From UBA7867 sp964579205 (GTDB lineage: Bacteria > Bacillota > Clostridia > Christensenellales > UBA1242), in assembly GCA_964579205.1 (NCBI GenBank), contig CAZOFH010000002.1:102821-166820 (forward strand): 64,000 nucleotides of DNA, written 5' to 3'. Below are positions 51,714-61,310 of the stretch, in pieces. How positions within the stretch are numbered: position 1 is the stretch's first letter; every line of letters starts with the position of its first letter. The position numbers and the translations under genes are program-made. Under the pieces are notes generated by a model. That model did no database searches and had not been told where the DNA came from. It saw only the letters and a program-made list of their open reading frames with translations.

Positions 51714-51824
51714 TCAAAATGCATTTTTATTTTCAAAAGTTTTTTGAATTAGCGAAAATCATTTTTATTTTTGCACGAATTATGATAAAATATTACTATA
51801 CAAAAAATAGGGGAAATGTAATAT

Positions 51825-52610
51825 ATGGCTACAAAAGAACAATTTGAGGCGTTTTACAACGCTTGTCAAGAACTCAAAAAATCAAAGATAATTTTGGCTG
51901 ATGCCAAGGTCAGCGCTATCGTGCGGAGCGTGGTGTCGTCGCCTGCATTAGTCGAAGTGGTGGGCGAAACTTTGGTCGGCTACAACTTTTTGAATACTTT
52001 GGACAACCTCACTCGCAACAAGCAAAATGCGATTTTGCCGTCAGAACCGCGCAAAGTCATCGCGTTTGTATTCAGTCTGCTGAGCGAAATCGACGCGCGC
52101 AGGATTGATTTGCAAGAGTTTGTCGACCAATATTTCAAGGCGGATACGCTGGCAGAGAGTTTTGAGCGGTTTAATGCCGAACTTATCGAGCCCTTCTGTA
52201 GGTACCTGTGCGACTGGGTGAATGGTGAACTCGGGGATGATTATGATGAGTTTTGCGACGATGAAGACGATGACGACGAAGAAGATGATGAGGACGACGA
52301 AATCGAGGCTGACGATCAAGTCACTGATATTGGCGCTATCGACAAAGTAGAGCAGTTTTTTGACGATGTCCGCATCATTCTCACGCAAATTCGTGAAACT
52401 ATCGCTTTAGATAGCAAAATCAAGCCCGACCGTATGGCTGACCTAAATATCACTATTAATGCTAGCATAGAGGCTGTGGACCTGCAAAATCTCAAGATTT
52501 TTAATGCACTGCTTATCAGTCTGAATAATCTCTTGCATTCGGTAAAGAGTGTGCGATTTTATAATATGGAATTGCAAAATCGCGTAGCAGATTTTTATAA
52601 CATAGACTGA
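51825..52610 (+). CDS. Hypothetical protein with an acidic run
   Basis: 261 residues, no membrane segment or signal. A helical N-terminal part (about 1-140), an acidic run of about 25 Asp and Glu residues (about 143-167), and a C-terminal helical part. No family recognised. GGGG before the ATG is a fair ribosome site. Divergent from the DUF4364 gene. Confidence 0.65.
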   Translation: MATKEQFEAFYNACQELKKSKIILADAKVSAIVRSVVSSPALVEVVGETLVGYNFLNTLDNLTRNKQNAILPSEPRKVIAFVFSLLSEIDARRIDLQEFVDQYFKADTLAESFERFNAELIEPFCRYLCDWVNGELGDDYDEFCDDEDDDDEEDDEDDEIEADDQVTDIGAIDKVEQFFDDVRIILTQIRETIALDSKIKPDRMADLNITINASIEAVDLQNLKIFNALLISLNNLLHSVKSVRFYNMELQNRVADFYNID

Positions 52611-52654
52611 TTTTGTAGCGAAAAAGCGTTTCTATTTTGCTAGCAGGGCGCCTG

Positions 52655-52665
52655 CGGCAAGCCGC
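52655..52665 (-). repeat. Solo copy of the GCGGCTTGCCG motif
   Basis: The context GGCGCCTGCGGCAAGCCGC nearly equals the 3' part of the cloverleaf at 25977-25996, so it may be a remnant of that element. Confidence 0.5.
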
Positions 52666-52686
52666 CCAAAGATGCACACTTTTCTC

Positions 52687-52737
52687 TATAATATATAAGG
52701 ATAATACCAATCTATATAATAATATATAAAGATTATA
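52687..52737 (+). promoter_or_regulatory. AT-rich promoter-like region before the 52835 gene
   Basis: TATAATATATAAGGATAATA (52687-52706) and a related string at 52713-52737. Contains several -10-like boxes without clear -35 partners. Confidence 0.4.
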
Positions 52738-52834
52738 CCCGAATACCACCCATACAGTTAAAATAACAAAATTTGTAGAAAATAAACCAGAAATATACAC
52801 ATAATAAGAATAAGAAAGGAAAAACAAAGGGAAA

Positions 52835-55800
52835 ATGAAGAAAAACGACTCAAGCGCCTCCTCGCGTGAGCGGGTGAATGATAGCGAAATCAATGTCAAT
52901 CAGCGGCAAGCCACCAATATCGTCACAAAAACGATATTGACGCTCGTCATAGCGATGCTTTTTACCTTTGTCACATTGTTTGTGTTGTTCAATTTTGTGT
53001 GTCCGACTACGCCTATGGGGAGCGAATCGTATGCGCTGAGTAGTAGCACGACATATTACAAGAGCGGGAGTAGTTTTTACACACGGAGTTCGGCTACATA
53101 TTACAAATGTACCAATAGTAGTCACAGTGGTACCAACAAATATTCGAGCAGCAGTGATTTGAGCGGCACCTGCTACACAAGGTCTGGCACCTGCTCGACC
53201 TGTAATGGTAGTGGTTCGCGTACCAAGAGTACCTACCACAGTTGCTCAAAAACCGAAAATGTGACTTGTAGCACTTGTGGCGGCTCAAAGTCAGTGAGTG
53301 TGGCTTGCTCAAACTCAAGTTGTTCGGGCGGTTATGTTTCGAGTACTTGTGGTACCTGTAGCGGGTCTGGTCAGGTAACGTGTGACGCTTGCAAGGGGAA
53401 AGGATATACCACTTATAAAAGCAGTAGTGAATGGTGGGATGAGGACCACGGTTGTTCGTCTTGTGGTGGTAGTGGTGCTACCAGTGTATGGGGCGGTGGT
53501 AACTTGGTCAAGGGAACAGGAAAGGTAAACTGTAGCAGTTGCTCGGGTAGCGGTACAAAGAGGTCTACTTGTGGCACCTGTGGCGGTAGTGGCTCGTTAT
53601 CACAGTCTTGTAGTACTTGTAGTGCGACAGGCTCGGTAAGTCAGACCTGCTCTACCTGTAGCGGTAAGGGATATTATTACACCTATTCGACAGTATCTTG
53701 CCCTACTACTCAAACTAACTACTATGACCACAGCGTATCTAGTTATGTAGAGTATACATACACCGACATCGACACGGGCGGCACGACTACGACTACCAGT
53801 TCGTACTCCACCGCGACTGGATATACAGTCTCCTTTGATGCGAACGGCGGCAACGGGTCAATGTCTAGTCAGTATTTTCTCCACAGCCATTCACAGGCGC
53901 TAAAAGCCAATACCTTTACTCGCGAAAATTACGACTTTGAGGGCTGGGCGACCAGTAGCGGCGGCGCGGTCACTTATTCAAACCAGCAGCCGTTGAGCCT
54001 GAGTTCGGGGAGCAACTTTACCCTGTATGCGAATTGGGATTTGCGCGGAGCGATCGTGACTTTGGACAATCAAGGTGCGACTACCGCAGGCACGACCTCA
54101 GTAGTAGCGCCACTAGGTGCCGCGATGCCTAATATCACTATCCCTGTGAAAAACGGTTACACTTTCGGCGGATATTTTACAGGGACCAATGGTAGCGGCA
54201 CGCAATATTACACCGCCAACGGTACCAGCGCAAAGACTAGCGATTTGACTGCGGCGACTACCTTGTATGCAAAATGGACTGCCAACACCTATGACATTAC
54301 GGTCAATTTGGGCGGGGGAAGCGGTACGAGCGGGGCAAATTACACCGTGTCATCGAGTAGCCAAACGCGCACAATAGCCACCCCTACGCGCACAGGATAT
54401 ACATTCTCGCAATGGTCGGTGAGTTGCGACGGCGGTAGCCCGACTATTTCGGGTACCACACTCACAATTCCTGCAAACTGCTACGGTGCGATTGCTTTGA
54501 CCGCGGTTTGGACAGGGAACCAGTACACCGTTACTCTAGACAATCAGGCTGCTACCACTGCAGGCTCGACCTCGATAACGGTGACCTATGGCTCGGCAAT
54601 GCCTAGCATTACCTTGCCAGTACGTACGGGGTATACTTTCGGCGGATATTACGCTAGTGCCAATGGCTCGGGTGCACAATATTACGCCGCAAGCGGTGCC
54701 AGTGCTAGAGCGTATGACTTGACCACGGCTACCACCCTGTATGCAAAGTGGATAGCCAACACCTATACCATTACATACAATGCCAACGGCGGCACTGCCT
54801 CAGCATCGACCCAAGAGGTGACTTTTGACTCAGCCTACGGCACTTTGGCGACCGCCACACTCACAGGCTACCACCTCGATACGTGGTACACTCGTTACGA
54901 CCTAAACGCTGTGCCCGTTAATACTGGTACGCATATGCGCGTGGATTTGTATAATAATGCTGCGTGGACAAAGAATTCTGCCGATGTTGGACGCTACCTG
55001 CATACCAAGATAACCTTTACAGGTAACTCAGGACCGCTAGAATTTAATGATGTGCCATTGTCTAGCAATGATTATACCATCACCACAGATGATAATGGGG
55101 TGACGACGGTGATATTTGACTTTTTGACTACGCAAGAGCAAATCTCACTCCGCGGTCCATACAATTATGGCACCGATTACCGCTTTTTGGACTTTGAGCA
55201 GTCGACCGATTTGGCTAATGTTACCGTGGTCGAGTGCTACCTAGGCGACGCGATAACTGCCGATACTGTGGTCAAAATTGCAGGAGACCACACCGTATAC
55301 GCTAGGTGGCTGCCTAATGCGTACAACATCGCTTTTGACGAAAGCGGCTATGCGGGGCTAATGGATGCTGCTATGGGTGGCTTTGAGGCGAGTGGCTGGT
55401 CTGGCGGCGCTGGCTCTGGGTATGACACGACTCGCGTGCGCACGGGCGCTTATTCGTTCAAGATTGCGGCTAATAGTAGCAGTTACGAATTTTACGCCTA
55501 CACCAATATAGTGATACCAATTACTGACAAAAATCACATTTTCTACGCGCAATTCTGGGGCTACCAAGAGGAAGTCTTGGAGAATAGTTTCTGCCAGATT
55601 TATTGGCCAGAAGAAGAGCCTGCCTTTGGGCAAACCGAAACGCAACCATTCGGTCCTGCAGGGCAGTGGAATAGGTACAGCTTTTATGGTAGCCGCAGCG
55701 CCAATGCACTCACAGGAATTCAGCGAATTAGGATTGACTTTGACAATCAATATGGCGTAGGCAATCTGTGGATAGACGACTTTATGATATACGACCTAAC

Positions 55801-56569
55801 TGCGCTTTTCGGCGCTGGTAATGAGCCAAGCCTTGAGTGGTGCAATATGATGATAAAAACTGGGGTAGGCGTGCAGAGATTGACTGTAGATAGGACGCAA
55901 AACCTTTCCGCTCACTCGGCATCAATGACGGGCAACACTTTCTCGGGCTGGTCGACTACTCCTCGCACTACTATAGACACGCCTAATGAGGCAGAGTATG
56001 CTGACGGAGCAGTGGTTCGCAATCTATCCGTGACGCAAGGCGCTTTTGTAACTTTGTACGCGGTATGGACGCCAAATCAGTACACCGTTACGGTTGAGCC
56101 TAATATCGACGCTGCAGTCGGTACGCTCTCTAGAGGAGGAGAGTATAGTTTCGGTAAAAAACTGACTCTCTCCGCTGGACCAAAAGGCAATCACGTCTTT
56201 GTGCGGTGGCTCAAAAATGGCGCCGTATTCGCAGGTAACACTAGCCAAACACTCACAGTGTATGTTTCGGGTAGTGATACATACACGGCAGAGTTCAAGC
56301 GTGCCAGTCTCAAGACTGACGATGTGATGCTGCAGGTGATTTGTCAAGATGAGAGCGTGACGAGTGCTTTTGGGTACGCCAAATTCACGACCGCTGTTCG
56401 AGACAATGTCGCCTATGCACACTTTGAGGCAGGTGCTGCTGACGGATATAGTTTCGTCGGGTGGCAAATCAGCGGTATAATGTCTACCACATACACCGCT
56501 CGCAATGTATCTATTCCGCTAGCTGAAGTACAGGGCAAGATTGTCTGTGCCGTCTTTGCAAAAGACTAG
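52835..56569 (+). CDS. Giant surface protein: CxxCxGxG cluster plus InlB-type repeats
   Basis: 1244 residues. A membrane segment at about 36-58 (signal anchor). Residues about 105-285 hold some ten DnaJ-like zinc-finger motifs, such as CSTCNGSG, CGTCSGSG, CDACKGKG and CSTCSGKG. Then about five InlB/Flg_new B-repeats (about 325-650; YTVSFDANGG to LYANW, YTFGGYF). A middle part (about 830-990) looks like a carbohydrate-binding module and ends DLTALFGAGNEPSLEW, a phrase known from phage-tail and surface proteins. Two more repeats and a beta-rich end follow. No C-terminal anchor. Adhesin-like; function unknown. Confidence 0.8.
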   Translation: MKKNDSSASSRERVNDSEINVNQRQATNIVTKTILTLVIAMLFTFVTLFVLFNFVCPTTPMGSESYALSSSTTYYKSGSSFYTRSSATYYKCTNSSHSGTNKYSSSSDLSGTCYTRSGTCSTCNGSGSRTKSTYHSCSKTENVTCSTCGGSKSVSVACSNSSCSGGYVSSTCGTCSGSGQVTCDACKGKGYTTYKSSSEWWDEDHGCSSCGGSGATSVWGGGNLVKGTGKVNCSSCSGSGTKRSTCGTCGGSGSLSQSCSTCSATGSVSQTCSTCSGKGYYYTYSTVSCPTTQTNYYDHSVSSYVEYTYTDIDTGGTTTTTSSYSTATGYTVSFDANGGNGSMSSQYFLHSHSQALKANTFTRENYDFEGWATSSGGAVTYSNQQPLSLSSGSNFTLYANWDLRGAIVTLDNQGATTAGTTSVVAPLGAAMPNITIPVKNGYTFGGYFTGTNGSGTQYYTANGTSAKTSDLTAATTLYAKWTANTYDITVNLGGGSGTSGANYTVSSSSQTRTIATPTRTGYTFSQWSVSCDGGSPTISGTTLTIPANCYGAIALTAVWTGNQYTVTLDNQAATTAGSTSITVTYGSAMPSITLPVRTGYTFGGYYASANGSGAQYYAASGASARAYDLTTATTLYAKWIANTYTITYNANGGTASASTQEVTFDSAYGTLATATLTGYHLDTWYTRYDLNAVPVNTGTHMRVDLYNNAAWTKNSADVGRYLHTKITFTGNSGPLEFNDVPLSSNDYTITTDDNGVTTVIFDFLTTQEQISLRGPYNYGTDYRFLDFEQSTDLANVTVVECYLGDAITADTVVKIAGDHTVYARWLPNAYNIAFDESGYAGLMDAAMGGFEASGWSGGAGSGYDTTRVRTGAYSFKIAANSSSYEFYAYTNIVIPITDKNHIFYAQFWGYQEEVLENSFCQIYWPEEEPAFGQTETQPFGPAGQWNRYSFYGSRSANALTGIQRIRIDFDNQYGVGNLWIDDFMIYDLTALFGAGNEPSLEWCNMMIKTGVGVQRLTVDRTQNLSAHSASMTGNTFSGWSTTPRTTIDTPNEAEYADGAVVRNLSVTQGAFVTLYAVWTPNQYTVTVEPNIDAAVGTLSRGGEYSFGKKLTLSAGPKGNHVFVRWLKNGAVFAGNTSQTLTVYVSGSDTYTAEFKRASLKTDDVMLQVICQDESVTSAFGYAKFTTAVRDNVAYAHFEAGAADGYSFVGWQISGIMSTTYTARNVSIPLAEVQGKIVCAVFAKD

Positions 56570-56628
56570 TATTATGCGGATTTTGCAGGATAGGTATGCA
56601 ATATAAAAAATATTTTATTCGAATTGAT

Positions 56629-56668
56629 AAAAAAGAGTCCTGAGCGGGGGGCTATAGGGCTCTTTTTT
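56629..56668 (+). terminator. Terminator after the giant gene
   Basis: AAAAAAGAGTCCT / AGGGCTCTTTTTT, 13 bp with one T-G pair, 14-base loop. Confidence 0.85.
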
Positions 56669-56777
56669 GTTTTGCACAAAAGGTCGCGAGAGGATGAGAG
56701 AAAACGCACCACTTATGGCGCAAAATAGTGGCGCAGCACAAAAATCAACGCAAAGTGATAATTTTTTATATTTTCAC

Positions 56778-56806
56778 TTGAAAAATGAAATAATGTGTGC
56801 TATAAT
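56778..56806 (+). promoter_or_regulatory. Sigma-A promoter of the 56997 operon
   Basis: TTGAAA (56778-56783), 17-bp spacer, TATAAT (56801-56806) preceded by TGTGC. Confidence 0.85.
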
Positions 56807-56812
56807 AGCAGA

Positions 56813-56996
56813 CAGAATAGTGGTTTTTAGACACGATTGTCTAATGTAATATTGTTTTGGCTAGTATGATTTATTCGGTGCTGTCGCGCGTTCGGGCAAG
56901 TCGGGCGGTGGCTGTGATAACTTATTTTGTCATAAAAAATAGGAGGCTCTTTGCCTAAGTTTTTGGGGCAATGATTTTTTACATAGAGAGGTAAAT
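56813..56996 (+). other. Long 5' leader with hairpins
   Basis: About 184 bases between the expected start and the ATG. Contains TTAGACA/TGTCTAA around CGAT (56827-56844) and TTGCC/GGCAA followed by T6 (near 56951-56980). A seven-codon frame MIFYIER stops 2 bases before the ATG. No known riboswitch recognised. Confidence 0.4.
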
Positions 56997-57800
56997 ATGG
57001 AATATGTAAAGAATGTGTTAGGCTATTATTTCAGAAACTTCCATTATCTTGTCCTGTTCGCTGTGGCTCCTGCGATTTTGGTGGGCTTGTTGCTCAAGCC
57101 ATTTGGGATATTCGAGTTTGCTGTGAGATATGACAACCTAACATTATATAATTATGGCGATTTTTTTGTCAACATATTTTTTGATAGTTGGTGGAGTCTA
57201 TTATATCTCTTCATAGGTCTAGCGATTTTGATAATTTTCACTAGTTTGCTGCTAGGATTCGTAGAGAGTCATTTTAGAGTGGGCAAGCCGTCACTTAGCA
57301 ATTCATTCAGTCTCAATAACAATGTGCTAGGTGTGGCAAAGACGACTATTACACTATTCTTGATAATTTTTGTCGTAGAGATACTACTTTCACTGCTGAT
57401 GCTATTTGTGCACTTTTTGAGCGGCGGTAATGCCGTGGCGATAGTATTCGACTATATCGTGGCGCTGTTTGTGTGCGTGTTTGCGGGTAGATTGTTTAAC
57501 CTATTCGGTTATGCGACTATCGACATTCTCATCAACAATGTGCCTATGCTCGTCGGGCTATCCAATGCTAGCCGTGCCGTTTCTGCGCGCGGGCACAAGG
57601 TATGGCTCATCGAGGTGGTGGGTATGGTGATTTGCTTTGTGTTGATGCTGATTTTTACTTTGATAGGTTTACCAGCAATAGGCAATATTATCTCTATCAT
57701 ACTGATTTTACCGCTCACTTGCGTGAATAGTATGATGCTATTCTTTGAGCGCAACAACTTGCCTCGCAAAGACACTCTCAAGTATTATGAAATGCGATAA
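56997..57800 (+). CDS. Polytopic membrane protein, unknown
   Basis: 267 residues, about six membrane segments (starting near 18, 55, 75, 117, 150, 205). No family firmly recognised. GAGAGGTAAA precedes the ATG. The downstream gene encodes a second protein of similar topology; the two may form a complex. Confidence 0.7.
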   Translation: MEYVKNVLGYYFRNFHYLVLFAVAPAILVGLLLKPFGIFEFAVRYDNLTLYNYGDFFVNIFFDSWWSLLYLFIGLAILIIFTSLLLGFVESHFRVGKPSLSNSFSLNNNVLGVAKTTITLFLIIFVVEILLSLLMLFVHFLSGGNAVAIVFDYIVALFVCVFAGRLFNLFGYATIDILINNVPMLVGLSNASRAVSARGHKVWLIEVVGMVICFVLMLIFTLIGLPAIGNIISIILILPLTCVNSMMLFFERNNLPRKDTLKYYEMR

Positions 57801-57808
57801 GGGGAATA

Positions 57809-58765
57809 ATGATGATAATAACTGATTCGGTCAAATTATTTTTGCGCAATGGTGGGCTGGTTTGGCGAGTGCTATTGTATATCGTGATTTGTACGCTGCT
57901 GTTGGGTGGCTTGAGCGTCGCGATATGTATGCCTTTTATAGACAAATTGCTAGAGGCGGGCTGCTTTGACCAAATTTTGGCTATATTTACTGGCAACGTA
58001 GCCAATCTTCAGTTGAGTGCAATATTCGCGTCTGTTGCCGACCTTATTTACGACATTGGCGCGGTAATTGCTGCGAATATGGGGCTAATGCTGCCTTTGG
58101 CTATCGTGTTATTCTTTATTTGGGGCGTGCTAGGCAGTTTCCTCTATGGCTTGGGCGAATTGGCTATTGCTGATAGTTTGTATGGTTATATGGGTAGTAA
58201 TACCAAGATTGGCTTTGGCAGTTGTTTTATCAAAAATATCGTCAGGTCTGTCAAACTCCAGTTAGCGAGGTTAGTGACTGTGCTGCCATTCAATATTTTG
58301 ATTTGCGCGAGCGCTTACGGATGCCTGATGATGTACAATTCGACCAATGCGTGGGTGCTATGCTTTGCGCCTTTTGTACTGGTCTTGGTAGTGACACTGC
58401 TCGTGTCGCTCAAAAAGACGATTTTTTGCGCGTGGGCACCTACTATGATCGTACACAATAGCGGCGTGTGGTCGTCATTCGGCTACAGCATCGCCGATGT
58501 TTTCAAGAACTTTGGCAAGATTTTGGGCAGGCAATTCATCTTGACGCTTTTGATGATTGCTGTGTCTATCGCTGCTATCGTGCTGACCGCATCAGTAGGG
58601 CTGGTATTGATTATTCCTGCAGGCGTCGTTTTGTGTGGTGTAGTGAATATGGTGATTTACTTTTACATAAATGGGCTAAAGTTTTATGTCGACGATGACG
58701 AAATCGTGTCGTCAAAAAAGAGAGAGAGTCTAGAGAATATCAATTCTTTAAAGGATATTATATAA
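57809..58765 (+). CDS. Polytopic membrane protein, unknown, partner of the previous gene
   Basis: 318 residues, about six membrane segments, N-terminus MMIITDSVKLFLRNGGLVWRVLLY. Similar start and layout to the preceding protein (short amphipathic segment, then helices). ATG 57809 or 57812 after GGGG. rnjA follows after 19 bases, so the three genes may share a transcript. Confidence 0.7.
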   Translation: MMIITDSVKLFLRNGGLVWRVLLYIVICTLLLGGLSVAICMPFIDKLLEAGCFDQILAIFTGNVANLQLSAIFASVADLIYDIGAVIAANMGLMLPLAIVLFFIWGVLGSFLYGLGELAIADSLYGYMGSNTKIGFGSCFIKNIVRSVKLQLARLVTVLPFNILICASAYGCLMMYNSTNAWVLCFAPFVLVLVVTLLVSLKKTIFCAWAPTMIVHNSGVWSSFGYSIADVFKNFGKILGRQFILTLLMIAVSIAAIVLTASVGLVLIIPAGVVLCGVVNMVIYFYINGLKFYVDDDEIVSSKKRESLENINSLKDII

Positions 58766-58784
58766 TATAAAAGGAGAAATAAAA

Positions 58785-60704
58785 TTGAACGAAAATATGC
58801 AACAGGACGGGGCTAAAAATATCAATGCGGCAGAGACTGCTGTGGATAATACCGTGGCTCCTGTCGTAACAAAAAAATTTATCAACAAGAGGACAAAGAA
58901 AAGTTTTGTCAAGCCTGCAGTAGATAACGCTACAGAGAATGGCGAGAGCAAGGAGCAGGGCAACCCTAATGTCCGCAATTTCAAGCCTCGCAAGCAGCAG
59001 CCTGCTAGACGCGGCGCAAGTGCAAAGCCTGCCTTCCGTAGACAAAGGAGTGGCAAAGGACTAGAGGTTATGTTTTTCGGCGGTGTCGGCAAGGTAGGTG
59101 ACAACATTACCGCTTTGCGTTTCGGCGACGACATTTTAGTCATCGACTGTGGTGTCGGTTTTGCTGAGCCTGATATGCCGGGTGTCGACCTCGTCATCCC
59201 TGATATGTCTTGGCTAAAGGCGCACAAGGATATGATCAAGGGTATCTGTATTACCCACGCTCACGAGGACCACATTGGTAGTTTGCCGTACTTTCTAGAC
59301 GATGTAAAAGCGCCTTTGTACGCTAGCAAATTGAGTATTGCCTTTATCGAGAACAAATTGCGTGAGTTCCCTCGTGTCAAGATGAAGTCTCACGCAGTCA
59401 ACGCAGGCAACGTCATCAAGATTGGCTGCTTTACCGTAGAGTTTATCCACGTAAACCACTCTATCCCGGGGGCTTTTGCACTGGCTGTGACTACCCCTGT
59501 GGGGGTAGTGTTTGTCTCTGGTGACTTCAAGATTGACTTTACCCCGATTGCGGGCGAGACGACTGATTTGTCGCGCATCGGTGAATTGGGTAGAAAGGGC
59601 GTTTTGCTGATGATGTGCGAGAGTACTAATATCGAGCGTCCGGGGATGAGTATGAGTGAGAGCGTAGTAGGTGCGACTCTGGCAGAGATTTTTGAGCAGG
59701 CGAAGGATAGGCGAATTATCGTCACATCGTTTGCTTCCAACGTGCATCGCGTGCAGCAGATTATGGACTTGGCAAAAAAGTACAACCGCAAGGTCGCGTT
59801 TGCTGGGCGTAGTATGATCAACAATATGGAACTCGCGATGAAAATCGGCGAAATCCGTTTTGACCACAAGCAAATCATCGACATCGAAAAGGCTGGCAGA
59901 CTCAAGGACCACGAAGTAATGATTTTGGGTACTGGTAGTCAAGGTCAAGAGCACACTGCTATCGACCGTATGATCAATGGCGAAATCCCAGGTATCCAAA
60001 TTGGTACCAACGATACCGTTATCTTCTCATCTTCTCCTGTACCAGGGAATGAAAAGTCGGTGACCAATATGATCAACGAGTTGATTGCCAAAGGCGCGAA
60101 TGTTATTTATGACGATTTGCGCGATGTTCACGCGTCAGGTCACGCTTGCCAAACAGAATTTATGATTATGCACAAATTGGTTAAGCCTAGGTTCTTTTTG
60201 CCTATGCACGGTGAGGTAAAACACCTCAAGTACCACGAGCAGTTCGCTATAAAAATGGGTATCAAGCAGCAGAATATTATCGTGCCTCACGTGGGTTCTG
60301 TCGTCGAGGTTACCCCAAATTCTATGGTAGAATTGCCTGATGTGCGCTCTGGTGAAAAACTAGTAGATGGCAAGACTATTTGTGAACTAGAAAATTCTGT
60401 CGTAAGAGACAGGCTGCAACTTGCCGAAGACGGTATCTGTGTAGTAGCACTGACTGTCAATGCACGTACTGGGCAGGTCTTGTCTGGTCCTGACATTATC
60501 CCTCGCGGGTTTATCTATCCGCAAGAGATGGGCGACGTGCTAAAGGATGCAAAGCAGGCTACGCTAGACGCTATCAAGAGCACAGGTGCAGAAAAGATTG
60601 ATTGGCAGGAGATGAAGGGGATTATCCGTCGAGTGCTGACCAACCTGTTCTTCAAGCGTACCAAGCGTAAACCTTTGATTATTCCTACAATTATGGAGTT
60701 GTAA
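58785..60704 (+). CDS. rnjA: Ribonuclease J
   Basis: 639 residues. Beta-CASP metallo-beta-lactamase nuclease with GGVGKVGDNI and ITHAHEDHIG (metal ligands near 157-163), SGDFKIDFTP, and ASGHACQTE in the beta-CASP part. 5'-3' exo- and endonuclease for mRNA decay and rRNA maturation. The first 85 residues are a Lys/Arg/Asn-rich extension absent from Bacillus RNase J1. TTG start after AAGGAG; ATG 58797 is an alternative. Confidence 0.95.
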   Translation: MNENMQQDGAKNINAAETAVDNTVAPVVTKKFINKRTKKSFVKPAVDNATENGESKEQGNPNVRNFKPRKQQPARRGASAKPAFRRQRSGKGLEVMFFGGVGKVGDNITALRFGDDILVIDCGVGFAEPDMPGVDLVIPDMSWLKAHKDMIKGICITHAHEDHIGSLPYFLDDVKAPLYASKLSIAFIENKLREFPRVKMKSHAVNAGNVIKIGCFTVEFIHVNHSIPGAFALAVTTPVGVVFVSGDFKIDFTPIAGETTDLSRIGELGRKGVLLMMCESTNIERPGMSMSESVVGATLAEIFEQAKDRRIIVTSFASNVHRVQQIMDLAKKYNRKVAFAGRSMINNMELAMKIGEIRFDHKQIIDIEKAGRLKDHEVMILGTGSQGQEHTAIDRMINGEIPGIQIGTNDTVIFSSSPVPGNEKSVTNMINELIAKGANVIYDDLRDVHASGHACQTEFMIMHKLVKPRFFLPMHGEVKHLKYHEQFAIKMGIKQQNIIVPHVGSVVEVTPNSMVELPDVRSGEKLVDGKTICELENSVVRDRLQLAEDGICVVALTVNARTGQVLSGPDIIPRGFIYPQEMGDVLKDAKQATLDAIKSTGAEKIDWQEMKGIIRRVLTNLFFKRTKRKPLIIPTIMEL

Positions 60705-60707
60705 ATC

Positions 60708-61310
60708 GTGGACGATTTTTTGATAAAATTAGAAAAATATGCTAGAGAAAACAAAATCCCCGTAGTGTTACCCGACACTCGGGAATTTTTATGCTCGCTA
60801 GTTAGAGAAAATAAGCCCAAACGCATACTAGAGATAGGTATGGCGATTGGATTTTCTGGGTCAAATATGCTCAAGAGTTTTGACGGCGCGACCCTCACTT
60901 GTCTCGAGGTGAGCAAGCCTAATATTGCCGAGGCAGAGCGCAACTTTGCGACGCAGGGATTGAGTGAGCGCGTGCAGATTATTGTGGGCGATTGCCTGCA
61001 GACTTTGCCGACACTCACGGGGCAAAAGTTTGACCTAATATTCCTCGACGGACCCAAGACTTTTTATCCCGATTTGATTGAGCCGATTTTGGCGCTTTTG
61101 GACGAAAACGGTGTCTGGGTGTCTGACAATGTGCTATTCAGAGGAATGGTGCGCGACGGCGCGGCGATTACCGAGCCGCGTTTTGAGCGCACGGCACGAC
61201 TTTTGGACGAATTTTTGACTAGACTAGAGCAGAATGACAGACTGGATACTCAAATCTTGCATATTGGCGACGGTTTGAGCGTAGTAAAATTTAGAGGTGA
61301 TGACAAATGA
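60708..61310 (+). CDS. trmR: tRNA 5-hydroxyuridine methyltransferase-like (TrmR/YrrM)
   Basis: 200 residues. SAM-dependent O-methyltransferase with ILEIGMAIGFSGSNML (motif I) and FDLIFLDGPKTFY. The adjacent U32 protein gene overlaps by 4 bases (ATGA), as in Bacillus where TrmR methylates 5-hydroxyuridine 34 made by TrhP. GTG start, 3 bases after the rnjA stop. The name rests on this linkage. Confidence 0.85.
   Translation: MDDFLIKLEKYARENKIPVVLPDTREFLCSLVRENKPKRILEIGMAIGFSGSNMLKSFDGATLTCLEVSKPNIAEAERNFATQGLSERVQIIVGDCLQTLPTLTGQKFDLIFLDGPKTFYPDLIEPILALLDENGVWVSDNVLFRGMVRDGAAITEPRFERTARLLDEFLTRLEQNDRLDTQILHIGDGLSVVKFRGDDK

Noticed and set aside
55780..55840. GAGNEP phrase as sign of a prophage
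   Set aside because: The phrase also occurs in bacterial surface proteins, and no other phage gene is near.
56667..56849. 60-codon frame before the membrane operon
   Set aside because: It begins in the terminator and covers the promoter at 56778-56806.
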